DNA of 64,000 nucleotides from Paraburkholderia humisilvae (lineage in GTDB: Bacteria; Pseudomonadota; Gammaproteobacteria; Burkholderiales; Burkholderiaceae). Under the pieces are notes generated by a model. It made no database searches. It was not told where the DNA came from and saw nothing but the letters and a program-made list of their open reading frames with translations. The translations under genes were made by a program, and so were the position numbers. The stretch is from contig NZ_CADIKH010000004.1 in assembly GCF_902859855.1 (NCBI RefSeq), positions 124,001 to 188,000 of the forward strand, written 5' to 3'. Positions 37,121 through 47,649 of this stretch are shown here, piece after piece. Positions within the stretch are counted from its first letter, which is position 1. The number at the start of each line of letters is the position of its first letter.

Positions 37121-37696
37121 TTGTGTTCCCCTGACAGCATCGAGAGTCTGTTGTTGAGGCAACCGAGTATTCAAGACTCCTGCGTCTGGAGGAAGCCGTT
37201 ATCGGTAAACAGAGCTTTCCTGTTTTACTCACAAATCGATGACGGCCCGCTGACGATGTGCAATACGGACAGGTGTCGCGTGCGGACAGATGAGAAACGG
37301 AGAGTCAGCATCCTCGCGAAATTCTCACCACTAAATGAAAAATGAACCTCACGATAGAACGCCGTGTGCGGTTGCTTTCGTTTACCGTGAAAAAGCATGA
37401 CGATTAATTAACCAACGTGTTTTACGTAATAATAAGGATTACATAGCATATTGCCAAGCATTCGAAACATCGTGAGCAGACGCCCGCACGCCCATCTTTT
37501 TCGCTTCACCTCAAACCGCCTGGCTGGTGGACCGGAACCCGAACACAAATTGGCTCTCAGGTGAAAAATCCAAATTTCTTTATACTGTTAGCTTGCGCAA
37601 TCGTGGTTCGCCCGTACGCATCGCACCATCTACCTCGTCCGGCCGTTCATGCAACGGTCGCGTCCACACTTTGAACACGCACTGATCCGGAGAAAC
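37121..37696. promoter_or_regulatory. Divergent promoter region, porin / aldehyde dehydrogenase
   Basis: 576 bp without a gene, notably A+T-rich near 37390-37445 and 37555-37590. A TATACT hexamer at 37581-37586 is the best -10 candidate for the dehydrogenase; no good -35 accompanies it. Confidence 0.35.
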
Positions 37697-39142
37697 ATGG
37701 ACACCGCAACCTACACCGACACCCTATTGCTCATCGACGGCGAATGGTGCGCTAGCGCAAGCGGCAAAACCATCGACGTCGCCAATCCCGCCACCGGCAA
37801 GGTCATCGGCAAGGTCGCGCACGCCGGCATCGCCGACCTGGAGCGCGCGGTCGCCGCCGCGCGTCGCGGCTTCGAAGTGTGGCGCAAGGTCCCCGCCTAC
37901 GACCGTGCCGCGCTGATGCGCAAGGCCGCCGCGCTGCTGCGCGAGCGGGCAGACTCGATCGCCCGGCTGATGACGCAGGAACAGGGCAAACCGTTTGCCG
38001 AAGCGCGCATTGAAGTGATGTCGGGCGCCGACATCATCGAATGGTTCGCCGACGAAGGCCGCCGTGCATACGGCCGGATCGTGCCGGCGCGCAATCCCGC
38101 CGCGCAACAGAGCGTCATCAAGGAGCCGGTCGGCCCGGTTGCCGCGTTTACGCCGTGGAACTTCCCGGTCAACCAGGTCGTGCGCAAGCTGTCCGCCGCG
38201 CTCACCACCGGTTGCTCGTTCCTCGTGAAGGCGCCGGAAGAAACGCCCGCATCGCCTGCGCAGTTGCTGCGCGCCTTTGTCGACGCAGGTGTGCCGGCCG
38301 GCGTGGTCGGCCTCGTATATGGCGACCCCGCGGAGATTTCCCGCTTCCTGATCTCGCATCCGGTCATCCGCAAGGTGACCTTCACCGGCTCCACCGCCGT
38401 CGGCAAGCAATTGGCGGCGCTCGCCGGCCAGCACATGAAGCGCGCGACGATGGAACTCGGCGGCCACGCGCCGGTGATCGTCGCCGAAGACGCCGATCTC
38501 GCCCTCGCCGTGCGCGCAGCCGGCGGCGCCAAGTTCCGCAACGCGGGTCAGGTCTGCATTTCGCCGACGCGTTTTCTGGTTCACAACAGCGTGCGTGAAG
38601 AATTCGCGCGCGAGCTCGTCAAGCATGCCGAAGGCCTGAAGCTCGGCGACGGCCTGACCGAAGGCACGACGCTCGGGCCGCTCGCCAACCCGCGCCGCTT
38701 GACGGCCATGACAAGCATCGTCGCGAATGCGCGCGAGAAGGGCGCGACCGTTGCGACCGGCGGCGAGCGCCTGTCCGGCGGCGGCAACTTCTTTACGCCG
38801 ACCGTGCTGACCAACGTGCCGCTCGACGCGGACGTGTTCAATGAAGAACCGTTCGGCCCGATCGCGGCCATTCGCGGTTTCGATTCGCTCGAGGACGCGA
38901 TTGCGGAAGCCAACCGCCTGCCCTACGGGCTCGCGGGCTACGCGTTCACGCGCTCGTTCCGCAACGTTCACCTGCTTTCGAATTCGCTCGAAGTCGGCAT
39001 GCTGTGGATCAACCAGCCGGCCACGCCGTGGCCCGAAATGCCGTTCGGCGGCGTCAAGGACTCGGGCTATGGTTCCGAAGGCGGACCGGAAGCGCTCGAG
39101 CCGTACCTCGTGACGAAGTCCGTCACGGTCATGTCGGCGTAA
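37697..39142 (+). CDS. NAD(P)-dependent aldehyde dehydrogenase (succinate-semialdehyde dehydrogenase-like)
   Basis: 481-residue enzyme oxidising an aldehyde to its acid. The cofactor site is [10 protein letters not shown], the general base E253 (MELGGHAP) and the thiol nucleophile C287 (NAGQVCISP). GGAG lies before the ATG at 37697. It is similar in size to GabD but sits apart, ahead of an intrinsic terminator. Candidate substrates are succinate semialdehyde, 5-carbon analogues or glycolaldehyde; a role alongside the amine cluster downstream is inference. Confidence 0.92.
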   Translation: MDTATYTDTLLLIDGEWCASASGKTIDVANPATGKVIGKVAHAGIADLERAVAAARRGFEVWRKVPAYDRAALMRKAAALLRERADSIARLMTQEQGKPFAEARIEVMSGADIIEWFADEGRRAYGRIVPARNPAAQQSVIKEPVGPVAAFTPWNFPVNQVVRKLSAALTTGCSFLVKAPEETPASPAQLLRAFVDAGVPAGVVGLVYGDPAEISRFLISHPVIRKVTFTGSTAVGKQLAALAGQHMKRATMELGGHAPVIVAEDADLALAVRAAGGAKFRNAGQVCISPTRFLVHNSVREEFARELVKHAEGLKLGDGLTEGTTLGPLANPRRLTAMTSIVANAREKGATVATGGERLSGGGNFFTPTVLTNVPLDADVFNEEPFGPIAAIRGFDSLEDAIAEANRLPYGLAGYAFTRSFRNVHLLSNSLEVGMLWINQPATPWPEMPFGGVKDSGYGSEGGPEALEPYLVTKSVTVMSA

Positions 39143-39160
39143 AGCGCGTTTCGCAAGCGA

Positions 39161-39189
39161 AGGCTGGGGCATCGAGCCCCAGCCTTTTT
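39161..39189 (+). terminator. Rho-independent terminator of the aldehyde dehydrogenase
   Basis: A perfect 10-bp stem (aggctggggc / gccccagcct), 5-nt loop atcga and T-run beginning at 39185, 18 nt after the stop codon. It also separates the convergent porin gene. Confidence 0.92.
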
Positions 39190-39207
39190 ATCGTCAGAAC
39201 GCCGCCG

Positions 39208-40329
39208 TCAGAACCGGTGTCTGATACCGGCGATCACCAGTTCCTGCGTGCTCTTCCCGCCATCGACGAACGCGTCCGAAATCACCGCCTGCGCCGGTCC
39301 CAAACCGTTACTCCCCGATGCATGCCCGTAACTCGTCGTACCGTACAGATCCGTACGCTTGCTCAGCGCGTAGTCCACTGCGAGCGTGACCTGCTGATAC
39401 GTGGCCGATGAATCGCCATGTGACTTCAGAATGTTGTAGCCCGTCTCGAACAGCAGTGAGGACGTCGCCTGCCACGCCGCAAATACCGACCCGTTGTTGT
39501 ACCGCTCGGCGGACTCGAAAGTCGAGTGGCCGTCCGCGAGATATTCCGAGTAGCTGTAATATCCACCCAGCGTCACCGATCCCAACACATAAGTCGCACC
39601 GGCGCGCGCGATATTGATCGCGCTTGCCGTCACATAGGCATCGTTGACCGGCGAAAGAAAAATGCTGTCGGCGCTACTCGTGCCGCGCATTGACAGTGTT
39701 GGATTGCCGTTATCGATATGCGCGTAGCCGGCGGCAACGGTCAACGGCCCGTGGCTGTAACTGAGCGCGGCGTTGTACGCCTGCCCCGAAGCGACCGAGC
39801 CGGCGACCCCGCCCAAACCATACATCGCCGCTGCTTGCAGTCCACCCCACGACGGGCTCGTCCACTTGACCGCATTGCTGTTACGCACCGAGCCGTCCGC
39901 GTTGTCGACGTCGCCGGGCGCCGTGAAGTATTCGAGGAACGCATCGCCCTGAACGGACAGCACGAAATCCTGCAACGTATCCTGCTGCCGGCCGATCGTG
40001 ACCGTGCCGTATCGCCCCGCCAGCCCGACGTAAGCCTTGCGCCCGAACAGCAGCCCGGAATTCAGATTGCCGTTGTTGACGTTAAAGCCATTCTGCAAAT
40101 TAAATAGCGCGCTCAGGCCGCCGCCGAGATCTTCGGTGCCGCGCACGCCCCATTGACTGATCGACATCTGCCCAGACTGCAACTTGATCTGATTGCTCGC
40201 GCCACCCGTGTTGTGCGTGTACTGGATTGAATCGTCGATGATCCCGTAAAGCGTCACCGAATTCTGCGCATAGGATGTACCGCATATGACTGCGGCACAT
40301 CCCGCCGCTATCGCTGCTGCCCACTTCAT
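39208..40329 (-). CDS. Gram-negative porin
   Basis: 373-residue porin. The ATG at 40329 (MKWAAAIAAG) follows GGGAGAG by 7 nt. The signal peptide ends SYA-Q; the mature part begins NSVTLYGIIDDSIQY, and it ends in VIAGIRHRF. Similar to the porin at 35975-37120 but clearly diverged, so not a recent duplication. It lies 178 bp after the agmatinase-family gene on the same strand and could supply substrate for that cluster. Confidence 0.92.
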   Translation of the reverse strand: MKWAAAIAAGCAAVICGTSYAQNSVTLYGIIDDSIQYTHNTGGASNQIKLQSGQMSISQWGVRGTEDLGGGLSALFNLQNGFNVNNGNLNSGLLFGRKAYVGLAGRYGTVTIGRQQDTLQDFVLSVQGDAFLEYFTAPGDVDNADGSVRNSNAVKWTSPSWGGLQAAAMYGLGGVAGSVASGQAYNAALSYSHGPLTVAAGYAHIDNGNPTLSMRGTSSADSIFLSPVNDAYVTASAINIARAGATYVLGSVTLGGYYSYSEYLADGHSTFESAERYNNGSVFAAWQATSSLLFETGYNILKSHGDSSATYQQVTLAVDYALSKRTDLYGTTSYGHASGSNGLGPAQAVISDAFVDGGKSTQELVIAGIRHRF

Positions 40330-40432
40330 TGCTTTACTCTCCCGTCGATGCATGATCAAAAGAATCTGTCCAGAGTCTCACTCCAGTTTACATTTTCAAT
40401 TCGTATACCTAACTTTTATTTTCAGTTTTATT

Positions 40433-40453
40433 TCAGCGGGAAATTCCCGCTGA
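40433..40453. repeat. 21-bp palindrome between ureohydrolase and porin genes
   Basis: Ten-bp arms tcagcgggaa / ttcccgctga around one A, 55 nt past the ureohydrolase stop. A-rich sequence instead of a U-tract follows in the transcribed direction, so it is an operator or a transcript-end stabiliser, not a classic terminator. Confidence 0.45.
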
Positions 40454-40507
40454 GATCGACCACCCGCATCCAGCTCGGGAGGCTCGTACAGGCGGGCGTC
40501 CCCCTCG

Positions 40508-41482
40508 TTAGGTTTGCCGTCGCTCGTGCGCCCGCTGCCGGAACAGGCAGATCAATTCACTCGTCACGTGTGCCGCGGCAAGCGCGGTGATGTCCGCGTG
40601 ATCGTATGCCGGCGCAACCTCCACTACGTCCGCGCCGACCATATCGATTGACGTCAAGCCACGTATGATCGACAGCGCCTGAGCCGTGGACAGGCCGCCT
40701 GGAACGGGGGTCCCGGTGCCCGGCGCAAAAGCCGGGTCCAGACCATCGACATCGAACGTCAAATAAGCGGGGCGTTCGCCGACAATGTCGATAATCTTCG
40801 CGATCGTTGCCTTCACGCCGTTTTCATGTACCCACGGTGCGTCGAGAATGCGGATCCCCATGAAATCGTCGTTCCACGTGCGTATGCCGATTTGCACCGA
40901 GTGTTGCGCATCGATCAACCCTTCTTTGACCGCCTTGTAGAACATCGAGCCGTGGTTCAGGCTGTCCGGCCGATCATCCGGCCATGTATCGCAATGCGCG
41001 TCGAAATGGATCAGCGACAGCGGCTTGCCGAACTTTTCCGCATGCGCGACCAGCAATGGGTAGCTGATGTAATGGTCGCCGCCCAGCGTCAGCATCCTCG
41101 CGCCGGCGTCGAGTATCGTGCGCGCATGCGCAACGATGGTTTCCTTGACGGTCGACGGATTGTGCACGTCGAGCCAGCAGTCGCCGTAGTCAATCACCGC
41201 ATAGTCGTCGAACGGATTGATGCCCCACGGGTACGGCAACAACACACCGAGCTGGCTGCTCGCGGACCGGATTGCGCGCGGCCCGAGACGTGCGCCGGGC
41301 CGGTTCGTCGTCGCGATGTCGAGAGGCACGCCGGTGACGGCCAACTCGACGCCGGTCAGATCCTTCGTGTACTGGCGCCGCATAAACGACACGACCCCCG
41401 CGTACGTGTTTTCCTTCGACGAACCATATGGCGATTCACGGCGGATCGCGCCGTCGCCGCGCAAGACCTGTTGGTTTTCCAT
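40508..41482 (-). CDS. speB: Agmatinase/guanidinobutyrase-family ureohydrolase
   Basis: Binuclear-manganese hydrolase of 324 residues that removes urea from guanidino compounds. Metal ligands are visible: H137 (GGDHYIS), D161, H163 and D165 (HFDAHCDTW) and D244, D246 (FDVDGLDPAF). The products would be putrescine from agmatine or GABA from 4-guanidinobutyrate. The adjacent gabR-gabTD and an aminotransferase make guanidinobutyrase plausible, but agmatinase is not excluded. The ATG at 41482 is chosen over the frame start 41596. It is the last gene of the leftward cluster. Confidence 0.9.
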   Translation of the reverse strand: MENQQVLRGDGAIRRESPYGSSKENTYAGVVSFMRRQYTKDLTGVELAVTGVPLDIATTNRPGARLGPRAIRSASSQLGVLLPYPWGINPFDDYAVIDYGDCWLDVHNPSTVKETIVAHARTILDAGARMLTLGGDHYISYPLLVAHAEKFGKPLSLIHFDAHCDTWPDDRPDSLNHGSMFYKAVKEGLIDAQHSVQIGIRTWNDDFMGIRILDAPWVHENGVKATIAKIIDIVGERPAYLTFDVDGLDPAFAPGTGTPVPGGLSTAQALSIIRGLTSIDMVGADVVEVAPAYDHADITALAAAHVTSELICLFRQRAHERRQT

Positions 41483-41529
41483 GGTGCGGATTGACTCCCC
41501 TTTGAGCGCCGCTGTAGTCGGCCTGCATG

Positions 41530-43122
41530 TCAGATACCGAGCGCGCAACCATCCTTGCGATGGTCCGACGCGCCGATCAGCGAGCCGGCTTCCCAATCGA
41601 TGCGGATGGCCTGCGCGCCGCCGATCGCCCAGTTCGGCGCAACGAGTTCGAAGCCACGGCGCGTGAGTTCCTCGCGTGCCGGCGCGGGTAATGTGCTCTC
41701 CGCCTCCACAAGCAAGGTGCCCGGCCGCGGGAACACGCGTGGCAAATCGATCGCCGTTTGCATGTCGAGACCGTAGTCCAGCACCTTCGACAGGAAGTGC
41801 GCGTGTCCCATCGCCTGATAGTGGCCGCCCATCACGCCGAACGTCATCTGTACCTTGCCGTCTTTCGTCACCATGCCGGGAATGATCGTATGCATCGGCC
41901 GCGCGTGCGGCGCGATGGCATTCGGGTGACCTTCTTCGAGCACGAAGCTTTGTCCGCGGTTATGCAGCATCACGCCGCTTTCCGGCGACATGATGCCGCT
42001 GCCGAATGGATGGAACAGCGAGTTGATGAAACTTGCGCAATTCCGGTCCTTGTCGACCACGCAGATATAAACCGTGTCTTTGTGTTCCGCGGTTTTCATC
42101 CGCGGCGCACCGTCCGACATGCGTTGCGTGCCGATGCGCGAGCGCAGGGTTCGTATCGATTCATCGGCCAGCAGTTGCTCGACGTCCATCGGCTGACCGC
42201 CCGGGTCGCCAAGCGCTGCGTCGCGAATCGCATAGGCGATGCGCGTCGCTTCGATTTCGCGCTGCAAACGATCCGCGCCGAGCGGATCGTCGTTCGCGTC
42301 GAAGCCTTCGAGCATCTTAAGGATCAGCAGCGCGACCACACCCTGTCCGTTTGGTGGACACTCGTGCACGTCGTAACCTCTGAAACTGGCCTTGATCGGC
42401 TGCACATACTCGCCGTGAGATTGCGCGAAGTCGTCCATCGTGTGCAGCCCGCCCAATCCGCGCAGACAGGCGACGATGTCCTCGGCGATCCAGCCCTCGT
42501 AAAACACGCGCGCTCCCGCCTCCGCGATTGCTTCGAGCGAGCGCGCGAGCAGCGGTTGCCGATGCACGCTTCCCGCCCGCGGCGGTTTGCCGTCGACCAG
42601 CATGCGCTGCCGGCTCGTCTTGTCGAGCGACAGCAGTTGAGCCTGATTCGCCCAATCCAACGCCGCGCGCGGCGCGACCGCGTAACCATCGCGCGCGAGC
42701 CTGATTGCGGGCGCAAGCAGTTGCTTAAGCGGCAACGAACCGTGATCCCGCGCAAGCATCGCCCACGCATCGACCGCGCCGGGCACCGTCACCGCATGCG
42801 GCGATTGACGCTCGAGGGTCGTCACGCCGCGTGAGCGAAGCGCGGCGACGTTCGCCGCAGCCGGCGCCCAGCCTGAACCGTTGAAGCCGACGATATCGTC
42901 CGATCCGCGCCGCGAGTAAAGCGCAAAGCAGTCGCCCCCGATGCCGGTCGAACCGGGCTCGACGACGCACTGCACCGCGCAGGCGGCAAGCGCCGCATCC
43001 ATTGCATTGCCGCCCACTTCGAGCACCCTGACCGCGGCAAGCGTCGACGCCGGATGTGACGTCGCCGCCATGCCGTCGGTCGACATGACAAGCGAGCGCC
43101 CCGGCTGTTCGAAATTTCTCAT
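41530..43122 (-). CDS. Gamma-glutamyltransferase-family protein
   Basis: 530-residue N-terminal nucleophile hydrolase. The conserved GGT regions are present: GSTGIGGDCFALY (about 58), SFRGYDVHECPPNGQG (about 247) and the self-cleavage/nucleophile Thr350 in EHKDTVYICVVDKD. There is no obvious signal peptide, so it may be cytosolic like the gamma-glutamyl-GABA/putrescine-linked members; PuuD-type chemistry is done by an unrelated fold. It would cleave a gamma-glutamyl amide. It lies 47 bp from the ureohydrolase and 13 bp from the aminotransferase. Confidence 0.88.
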   Translation of the reverse strand: MRNFEQPGRSLVMSTDGMAATSHPASTLAAVRVLEVGGNAMDAALAACAVQCVVEPGSTGIGGDCFALYSRRGSDDIVGFNGSGWAPAAANVAALRSRGVTTLERQSPHAVTVPGAVDAWAMLARDHGSLPLKQLLAPAIRLARDGYAVAPRAALDWANQAQLLSLDKTSRQRMLVDGKPPRAGSVHRQPLLARSLEAIAEAGARVFYEGWIAEDIVACLRGLGGLHTMDDFAQSHGEYVQPIKASFRGYDVHECPPNGQGVVALLILKMLEGFDANDDPLGADRLQREIEATRIAYAIRDAALGDPGGQPMDVEQLLADESIRTLRSRIGTQRMSDGAPRMKTAEHKDTVYICVVDKDRNCASFINSLFHPFGSGIMSPESGVMLHNRGQSFVLEEGHPNAIAPHARPMHTIIPGMVTKDGKVQMTFGVMGGHYQAMGHAHFLSKVLDYGLDMQTAIDLPRVFPRPGTLLVEAESTLPAPAREELTRRGFELVAPNWAIGGAQAIRIDWEAGSLIGASDHRKDGCALGI

Positions 43123-43135
43123 CGCCGTGCCCCGA

Positions 43136-44506
43136 TCAGCGGTTAGCCAGCGACTTGCGCCATGCGAGCGTATCGTCCAGCGCCTTCTTCGACGCGTCGA
43201 ACATTGCGTCGATCTGGTCGTGCGTGATGATCAGCGGCGGGCAGAAGTTGAACGTATCGCCGAGCGCACGGGTGATCACGCCATACGTCAACGCGCACTT
43301 GCCGGCATGAATCGCCACCCCTTCGGCAGGCGGGAACGGCTCCTTCGTTTCCTTGTTCGCGACGAGTTCGACGGCGGCCAGCAAACCTGAGCCACGCGCC
43401 TCGCCGACCAGTGGATGCCTGCTGAGTTCCGCCAGGCGTTCGTGGAAATGCGGCATCACGCTTCTGACGTGTTCGAGAATGCCGTCCTCCTCATAAATGC
43501 GCAGTGTCTCGAGCGCGACGGCCGCGCACACCGGATGACCGCTATACGTGAAGCCATGACCGAACGTGCCGATCTTTTCGCTTTCCGAAACCAGCCCGCG
43601 ATAGATCGTCTCGTTGACCATCAGCGCGGAAATGGGCAGATAGCCGGCTGAAAGCTGCTTGGCCATCACGATCATGTCGGGGCGCATGCCATACGTTTCC
43701 GATCCGAACAGATTGCCGGTGCGGCCGAAGCCGCAAATCACCTCATCGGCGACGAGCAGAATGTCATAGCGGTTCAGCACAGCCTGAATCTTTTCCATGT
43801 ACGTGGCGGGCGGAACGATCACGCCGCCGGACGCCATGACCGGCTCTGCGAAGAACGCCGCGATCGTCTCGGCGCCTTCTTTCAGGATCAGTTGTTCGAG
43901 CGACTCGGCGCAGCGCGTCGCGAACTGCTCCTCCGTTTCGCCCGGGTTCGCATGGCGATAGTGGTGCGGGCAGTCCGTGTGCAGGATCCGATCGATCGGC
44001 AAATCGAAGTCACGGTGATTATTTGTCAGCCCCGTCAAACTTGCCGATACAATCGTCACGCCGTGATACGCACGCATCCGCGAGATAATCTTCTTCTTGT
44101 TCGGCCGCCCAAGCGCATTGTTGTAATACCAGATCAGCTTCACCGCGGTGTCGTTGGCTTCGGAGCCGGAATTGGCGAAAAACACCTTCGACATCGGCAC
44201 CGGCGCTAACGAGATCAGCTTCTGCGCCAGCAGGATCGACGGCTCCGACGACTTATGCCCGAACGCGTGATAGAACGGCAGCTTGCGCATTTGCCGGTCC
44301 GCCGCGTCGGCCAGCCGCCGTTCGCTGAAGCCTAGCGACGCACAAAACAGTCCGCCCAACGCTTCGATATAGCGCTTGCCTTCCGTGTCATACACATAGA
44401 TGCCTTCACCGCGATCGATCACCATCGGTCCCACTTCGCGATGCAGACTCAGGTTCGTATAAGGGTGAAGATGGTAATTGATGTCGTTCTGTTTCAGATT
44501 TTGCAT
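43136..44506 (-). CDS. Class III PLP aminotransferase (SpuC/omega-amino acid:pyruvate type)
   Basis: 456-residue fold-type I transaminase. The PLP lysine is K283 (VMAKQLSAGYLPISA), and D254 (ADEVICGFGRTG) holds the pyridine nitrogen. GSEANDTAVKL at about 114 is the cofactor phosphate region. The N-terminus HLHPYTNLSLHREVGP resembles putrescine/polyamine-pyruvate aminotransferases. AAGGA is 8 nt before the ATG. It would convert putrescine, GABA or another omega-amine to its aldehyde. Confidence 0.9.
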   Translation of the reverse strand: MQNLKQNDINYHLHPYTNLSLHREVGPMVIDRGEGIYVYDTEGKRYIEALGGLFCASLGFSERRLADAADRQMRKLPFYHAFGHKSSEPSILLAQKLISLAPVPMSKVFFANSGSEANDTAVKLIWYYNNALGRPNKKKIISRMRAYHGVTIVSASLTGLTNNHRDFDLPIDRILHTDCPHHYRHANPGETEEQFATRCAESLEQLILKEGAETIAAFFAEPVMASGGVIVPPATYMEKIQAVLNRYDILLVADEVICGFGRTGNLFGSETYGMRPDMIVMAKQLSAGYLPISALMVNETIYRGLVSESEKIGTFGHGFTYSGHPVCAAVALETLRIYEEDGILEHVRSVMPHFHERLAELSRHPLVGEARGSGLLAAVELVANKETKEPFPPAEGVAIHAGKCALTYGVITRALGDTFNFCPPLIITHDQIDAMFDASKKALDDTLAWRKSLANR

Positions 44507-44582
44507 TGGAGCCGTCCTTGATTCGTCTCTTCCATGAATTCAAGCTCGATTGCTGCCACTTGTGTTGATCCGTGCGACGGCG

Positions 44583-45347
44583 TTACTTCATCGCACCGCA
44601 CAGAAACTTTTGAAGGCGCTCGCTTCTCGGTGTTTTCAGCACTTCGCGGGGATGCCCCTCCTCCTCCACGACGCCCTGATGCAAAAAGACCACGTGGTTC
44701 GACACTTCACGCGCAAAGCCCATTTCGTGCGTCACGACGATCATCGTGCGTCCCTCTTCCGCGAGCTCGCGCATCACCTTCAATACGTCGCCCACCCGTT
44801 CAGGGTCGAGCGCCGAGGTTGGCTCATCGAACAGCAACGCGTCCGGCTCCATCGCCAGTGCGCGCGCGATCGCGATGCGCTGCTGCTGCCCGCCGGACAA
44901 GTGCGTCGGATAGGCATTCGCGAAGCGCGACATGCCGACCTGCTCCAGATAGCGCTGCGCGCGCTCCGTGGCTTCTGCCCTGGTGAGCCTCAGCACGTGA
45001 CGGGGCGCTTCGACCACGTTTTCAAGCGCCGTCATATGCGCCCATAGATTGAAGTGCTGAAACACCATCGCGAGCCGCGTTCGCATCTTGCGCAACTGCA
45101 CCGGGTCCGATATCCGGATCTGTCCGCTTCGGTCGACGGAGGTCTTCACCTCGGCGCCGTTCAGTGACACACGCCCCGACGAAGGCGATTCGAGAAAATT
45201 GATACAACGCAGCAGCGTGCTTTTGCCCGAGCCGGACGAGCCGATCATGCTAATCACGTCCCCGCGCTTCGCGACCAGCGAGATGCCCTTGAGCACCTCG
45301 TTTTCGCCATACCACTTATAAAGATTCTCGACAGTGAGTGCATTCAT
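44583..45347 (-). CDS. Polar amino-acid ABC importer ATPase (HisP/GlnQ-like)
   Basis: 254-residue ATPase. Walker [10 protein letters not shown] (36-44), Q-loop VFQHFNLW, signature LSGGQQQRI, Walker [14 protein letters not shown] and the switch His [11 protein letters not shown] are all present. The gene follows the second permease by 11 bp. Its C-terminus [18 protein letters not shown] is normal for the HisP group. Ligand is set by the binding protein at 46864-47649. Confidence 0.94.
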   Translation of the reverse strand: MNALTVENLYKWYGENEVLKGISLVAKRGDVISMIGSSGSGKSTLLRCINFLESPSSGRVSLNGAEVKTSVDRSGQIRISDPVQLRKMRTRLAMVFQHFNLWAHMTALENVVEAPRHVLRLTRAEATERAQRYLEQVGMSRFANAYPTHLSGGQQQRIAIARALAMEPDALLFDEPTSALDPERVGDVLKVMRELAEEGRTMIVVTHEMGFAREVSNHVVFLHQGVVEEEGHPREVLKTPRSERLQKFLCGAMK

Positions 45348-45358
45348 GAGTCGTCGCT

Positions 45359-46084
45359 CTAGCCTCTGGCAAGGTGGGTAAAGTGCTGTGGCCGCAGATG
45401 GATGAGATATCTGCGCTCGGTCAACCGGATTACGAACGTCATGATCGAGGTCAGCCCGAAATAGACGGTTCCCACCGAAATAAACGCCTCAAACGGCGCG
45501 TAGTAGTTCGCGTAAAAATCGCGTGCGGCTCCGGTCAGATCGACCAACGTGATCGCGCTGACGAGCGACGTGCCGTGCAGCATCAGGATGACTTCATTGC
45601 TGTACGCCGGAATGAAGCGGCGCAACGCGGAGGGCAGCAGAATCCGCCGCCATGCGGTCAGCGGGCTCATGCCATAGGCTTGCGCGGCCTCGATTTCGCC
45701 GTACGGCGTCGTTCGCAATGCGCCGGCGAGGATTTCCGTCGTGTATGCGCAGGTGTTTGCGGTCAGCGCGATCAGCGCGCAGCTGAATGGATCGCGCAGC
45801 AGCGACAGCACCAGGTTGCCGCGCTGCCACGCATCCTGTACCCATTGAAACTGGCCGAATCCGTAGTAGACGATCATCAGTTGCGCGAGCAACGGTGTAC
45901 CACGTATGAACCATGTATAAGCCGCCACCGGGCCGCTCAACAACCGGTTCGGCGAAATGCGCAATACGGCGAGCGGAATGGCAAGCAACAGGCCAAGGCA
46001 CAGCGAGTAAACCGTGAGCTGCACGGTGATCCACAGCCCGCTTGCATAGGCCGGGAACAGTTGGGCGAGTTCGTCGTAGCTCAT
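45359..46084 (-). CDS. Polar amino-acid ABC permease (HisM-like)
   Basis: 241-residue permease with about five helices. The EAA loop is [20 protein letters not shown]. The periplasmic-facing start [20 protein letters not shown] is typical of HisM. Its start codon overlaps the stop of the HisQ-like gene by one base, showing translational coupling. Confidence 0.92.
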   Translation of the reverse strand: MSYDELAQLFPAYASGLWITVQLTVYSLCLGLLLAIPLAVLRISPNRLLSGPVAAYTWFIRGTPLLAQLMIVYYGFGQFQWVQDAWQRGNLVLSLLRDPFSCALIALTANTCAYTTEILAGALRTTPYGEIEAAQAYGMSPLTAWRRILLPSALRRFIPAYSNEVILMLHGTSLVSAITLVDLTGAARDFYANYYAPFEAFISVGTVYFGLTSIMTFVIRLTERRYLIHLRPQHFTHLARG

Positions 46085-46779
46085 CAGTGGGGTCTCCCTT
46101 CACGCACGCCGCGGTTCAATTTCACACGCGTCCGTGCAAGGCACGCCGTCGAACCCGAGGTCACCAGCAGATAGACGACACATGCCGCGAGATAGAAGGT
46201 CATCGGCGCCTGCGTCGTGCGGCCGGCCTGGTCCGCGATAAACATCACGTCATGCAGACCGATCAGCGAAGCGATGGCCGTTGTCTTCAGCAGCACGAGC
46301 CAGTTATTGACGGCCGCGGGCAATGCGAGACGAATCATCTGTGGAAACAGGATGCGGCGGAACGCGAGCCATCCAGAAAAGCCGTATGCGCGGGCAGCCT
46401 CCATCTGGCCGCGCGGCACGCTCAGAATCGCGCCGCGGAATGTCTCGGTGTAGTACGCGCCGAAGATCAGGCCAATCGTGAATACGGCGGTCACGAACGC
46501 GTTGACGTCCGGCGCGTGAAAGCCGAACGCAGCGCAGATTCGGTTGAGGACGATCTGGCCGCCGTAAAACACCAGCAGCATCATCACAAATTCGGGCACG
46601 CCGCGAATCAGCGTCGTATAGGCGGTGGCCATCGACACCAGCGAACGTGAATTCGACAGTTTCGCCAGCGCGCCCGCCATCCCGACGCACACGGCGAGAA
46701 TGACCGACGACACGGCAAGCACGAGCGTGAGCCCGGCGCCTCTGATCAACGCCGGCAAATAGTCCTGCAGGTCGGACAT
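46084..46779 (-). CDS. Polar amino-acid ABC permease (HisQ-like)
   Basis: 231-residue permease. The EAA motif is GQMEAARAYGFSGWLAFRRI. The LPALIRGAGLTLVLAVSSVI opening and the TTLIRGVPEFVMMLLVFYGG block are HisQ-like. It is 84 bp after the binding protein gene and forms the heterodimer with the next gene. Confidence 0.92.
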   Translation of the reverse strand: MSDLQDYLPALIRGAGLTLVLAVSSVILAVCVGMAGALAKLSNSRSLVSMATAYTTLIRGVPEFVMMLLVFYGGQIVLNRICAAFGFHAPDVNAFVTAVFTIGLIFGAYYTETFRGAILSVPRGQMEAARAYGFSGWLAFRRILFPQMIRLALPAAVNNWLVLLKTTAIASLIGLHDVMFIADQAGRTTQAPMTFYLAACVVYLLVTSGSTACLARTRVKLNRGVREGRPH

Positions 46780-46863
46780 GGCAATCCCTTTGATCTTCGT
46801 CAGGCTCTTCTGTCATGCAACGAAACCGGCAGGCAGGTACGGCGCTGCCGGCTGGCGGCGAGA

Positions 46864-47649
46864 TCAGTAGATGTCGAAGTCGAAATACTTCTTTTCGATG
46901 GATTGGTAGACGCCGTTAGCGCGAATCGCTTCGATCGCCTGATTGAACTGCACCCGCAGATCGTCGTCGGACTTGCGAACGGGAATGCCGTAGCCCTCGC
47001 CCAGCAGCGTTTTCTGCTCGGACGTCGTGCCGACGATGGGCGCGCCGACGAACTTGTAATTGGCGCCCTCGGGCTTCGTCAGGAACGCGGAGTACGCGGC
47101 CGTCGCATCCTGCAGCGCGGCGTCGATACGTCCGGAACGCAGGTCGAGGAACACTTCGTCCTGCGTCGGATAGCGAACCAGTTGAACGCCGTTCGGCACC
47201 CAGTACGCACTCGCATACTTGTCCCCGAGTGTGCCGCGCTGCACGCCGACGCGCTTCCCCTTGAGTTCGACCGGATTCGCATCCTTGATCGAACTGTTCT
47301 TCGCGACCACGAGCCGACGCGGCGTGTTGTAGTACTTCTCGGTAAACGCGACCTTCTGCTTGCGCTCGGCGGTAATCGCCACCGACGCGACGATCGCATC
47401 GATCTTTTCCGCCTGCAGCGCCGGAATGAGACCATCCCAACTGATCTGCACCAGCGTGCAGTTCGCATGCATTTGCGCGCACAGCGCGTGAATCATGTCG
47501 ATATCGAAGCCCACCGGCTTGCCGTCGGGCTGGATCGACGAGAACGGCGGGTAGGCGCCCTCGTAGCCGATGCGGATGTCTTTCCATTCTTTTGCATGCG
47601 CGTTGATCGCGCCCAGCGCGATGGCGATCAGCAACAGGTATTTCTTCAT
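46864..47649 (-). CDS. Periplasmic polar amino-acid-type binding protein
   Basis: LAO/HisJ-family receptor, about 261 residues. Signal peptide MKKYLLLIAIALGAINAHA ends before KEW. IRIGYEGAYPPFSSIQPDGK and PVGFDIDMIHALCAQM are the family signatures; FTEKYYNTPRRLVV and GTTSEQKTLLGEGYGIPVRK follow. The alternative ATG at 47661 adds four residues and neither start has a clear RBS. The cargo could be agmatine, 4-guanidinobutyrate, GABA or arginine, judging by downstream enzymes. Confidence 0.92.
   Translation of the reverse strand: MKKYLLLIAIALGAINAHAKEWKDIRIGYEGAYPPFSSIQPDGKPVGFDIDMIHALCAQMHANCTLVQISWDGLIPALQAEKIDAIVASVAITAERKQKVAFTEKYYNTPRRLVVAKNSSIKDANPVELKGKRVGVQRGTLGDKYASAYWVPNGVQLVRYPTQDEVFLDLRSGRIDAALQDATAAYSAFLTKPEGANYKFVGAPIVGTTSEQKTLLGEGYGIPVRKSDDDLRVQFNQAIEAIRANGVYQSIEKKYFDFDIY

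Noticed and set aside
41530..43122. Assignment of the GGT-like protein to glutathione breakdown
   Set aside because: No signal peptide is visible and its neighbours are amine-catabolic; a gamma-glutamyl-amine substrate fits better, although not proven.
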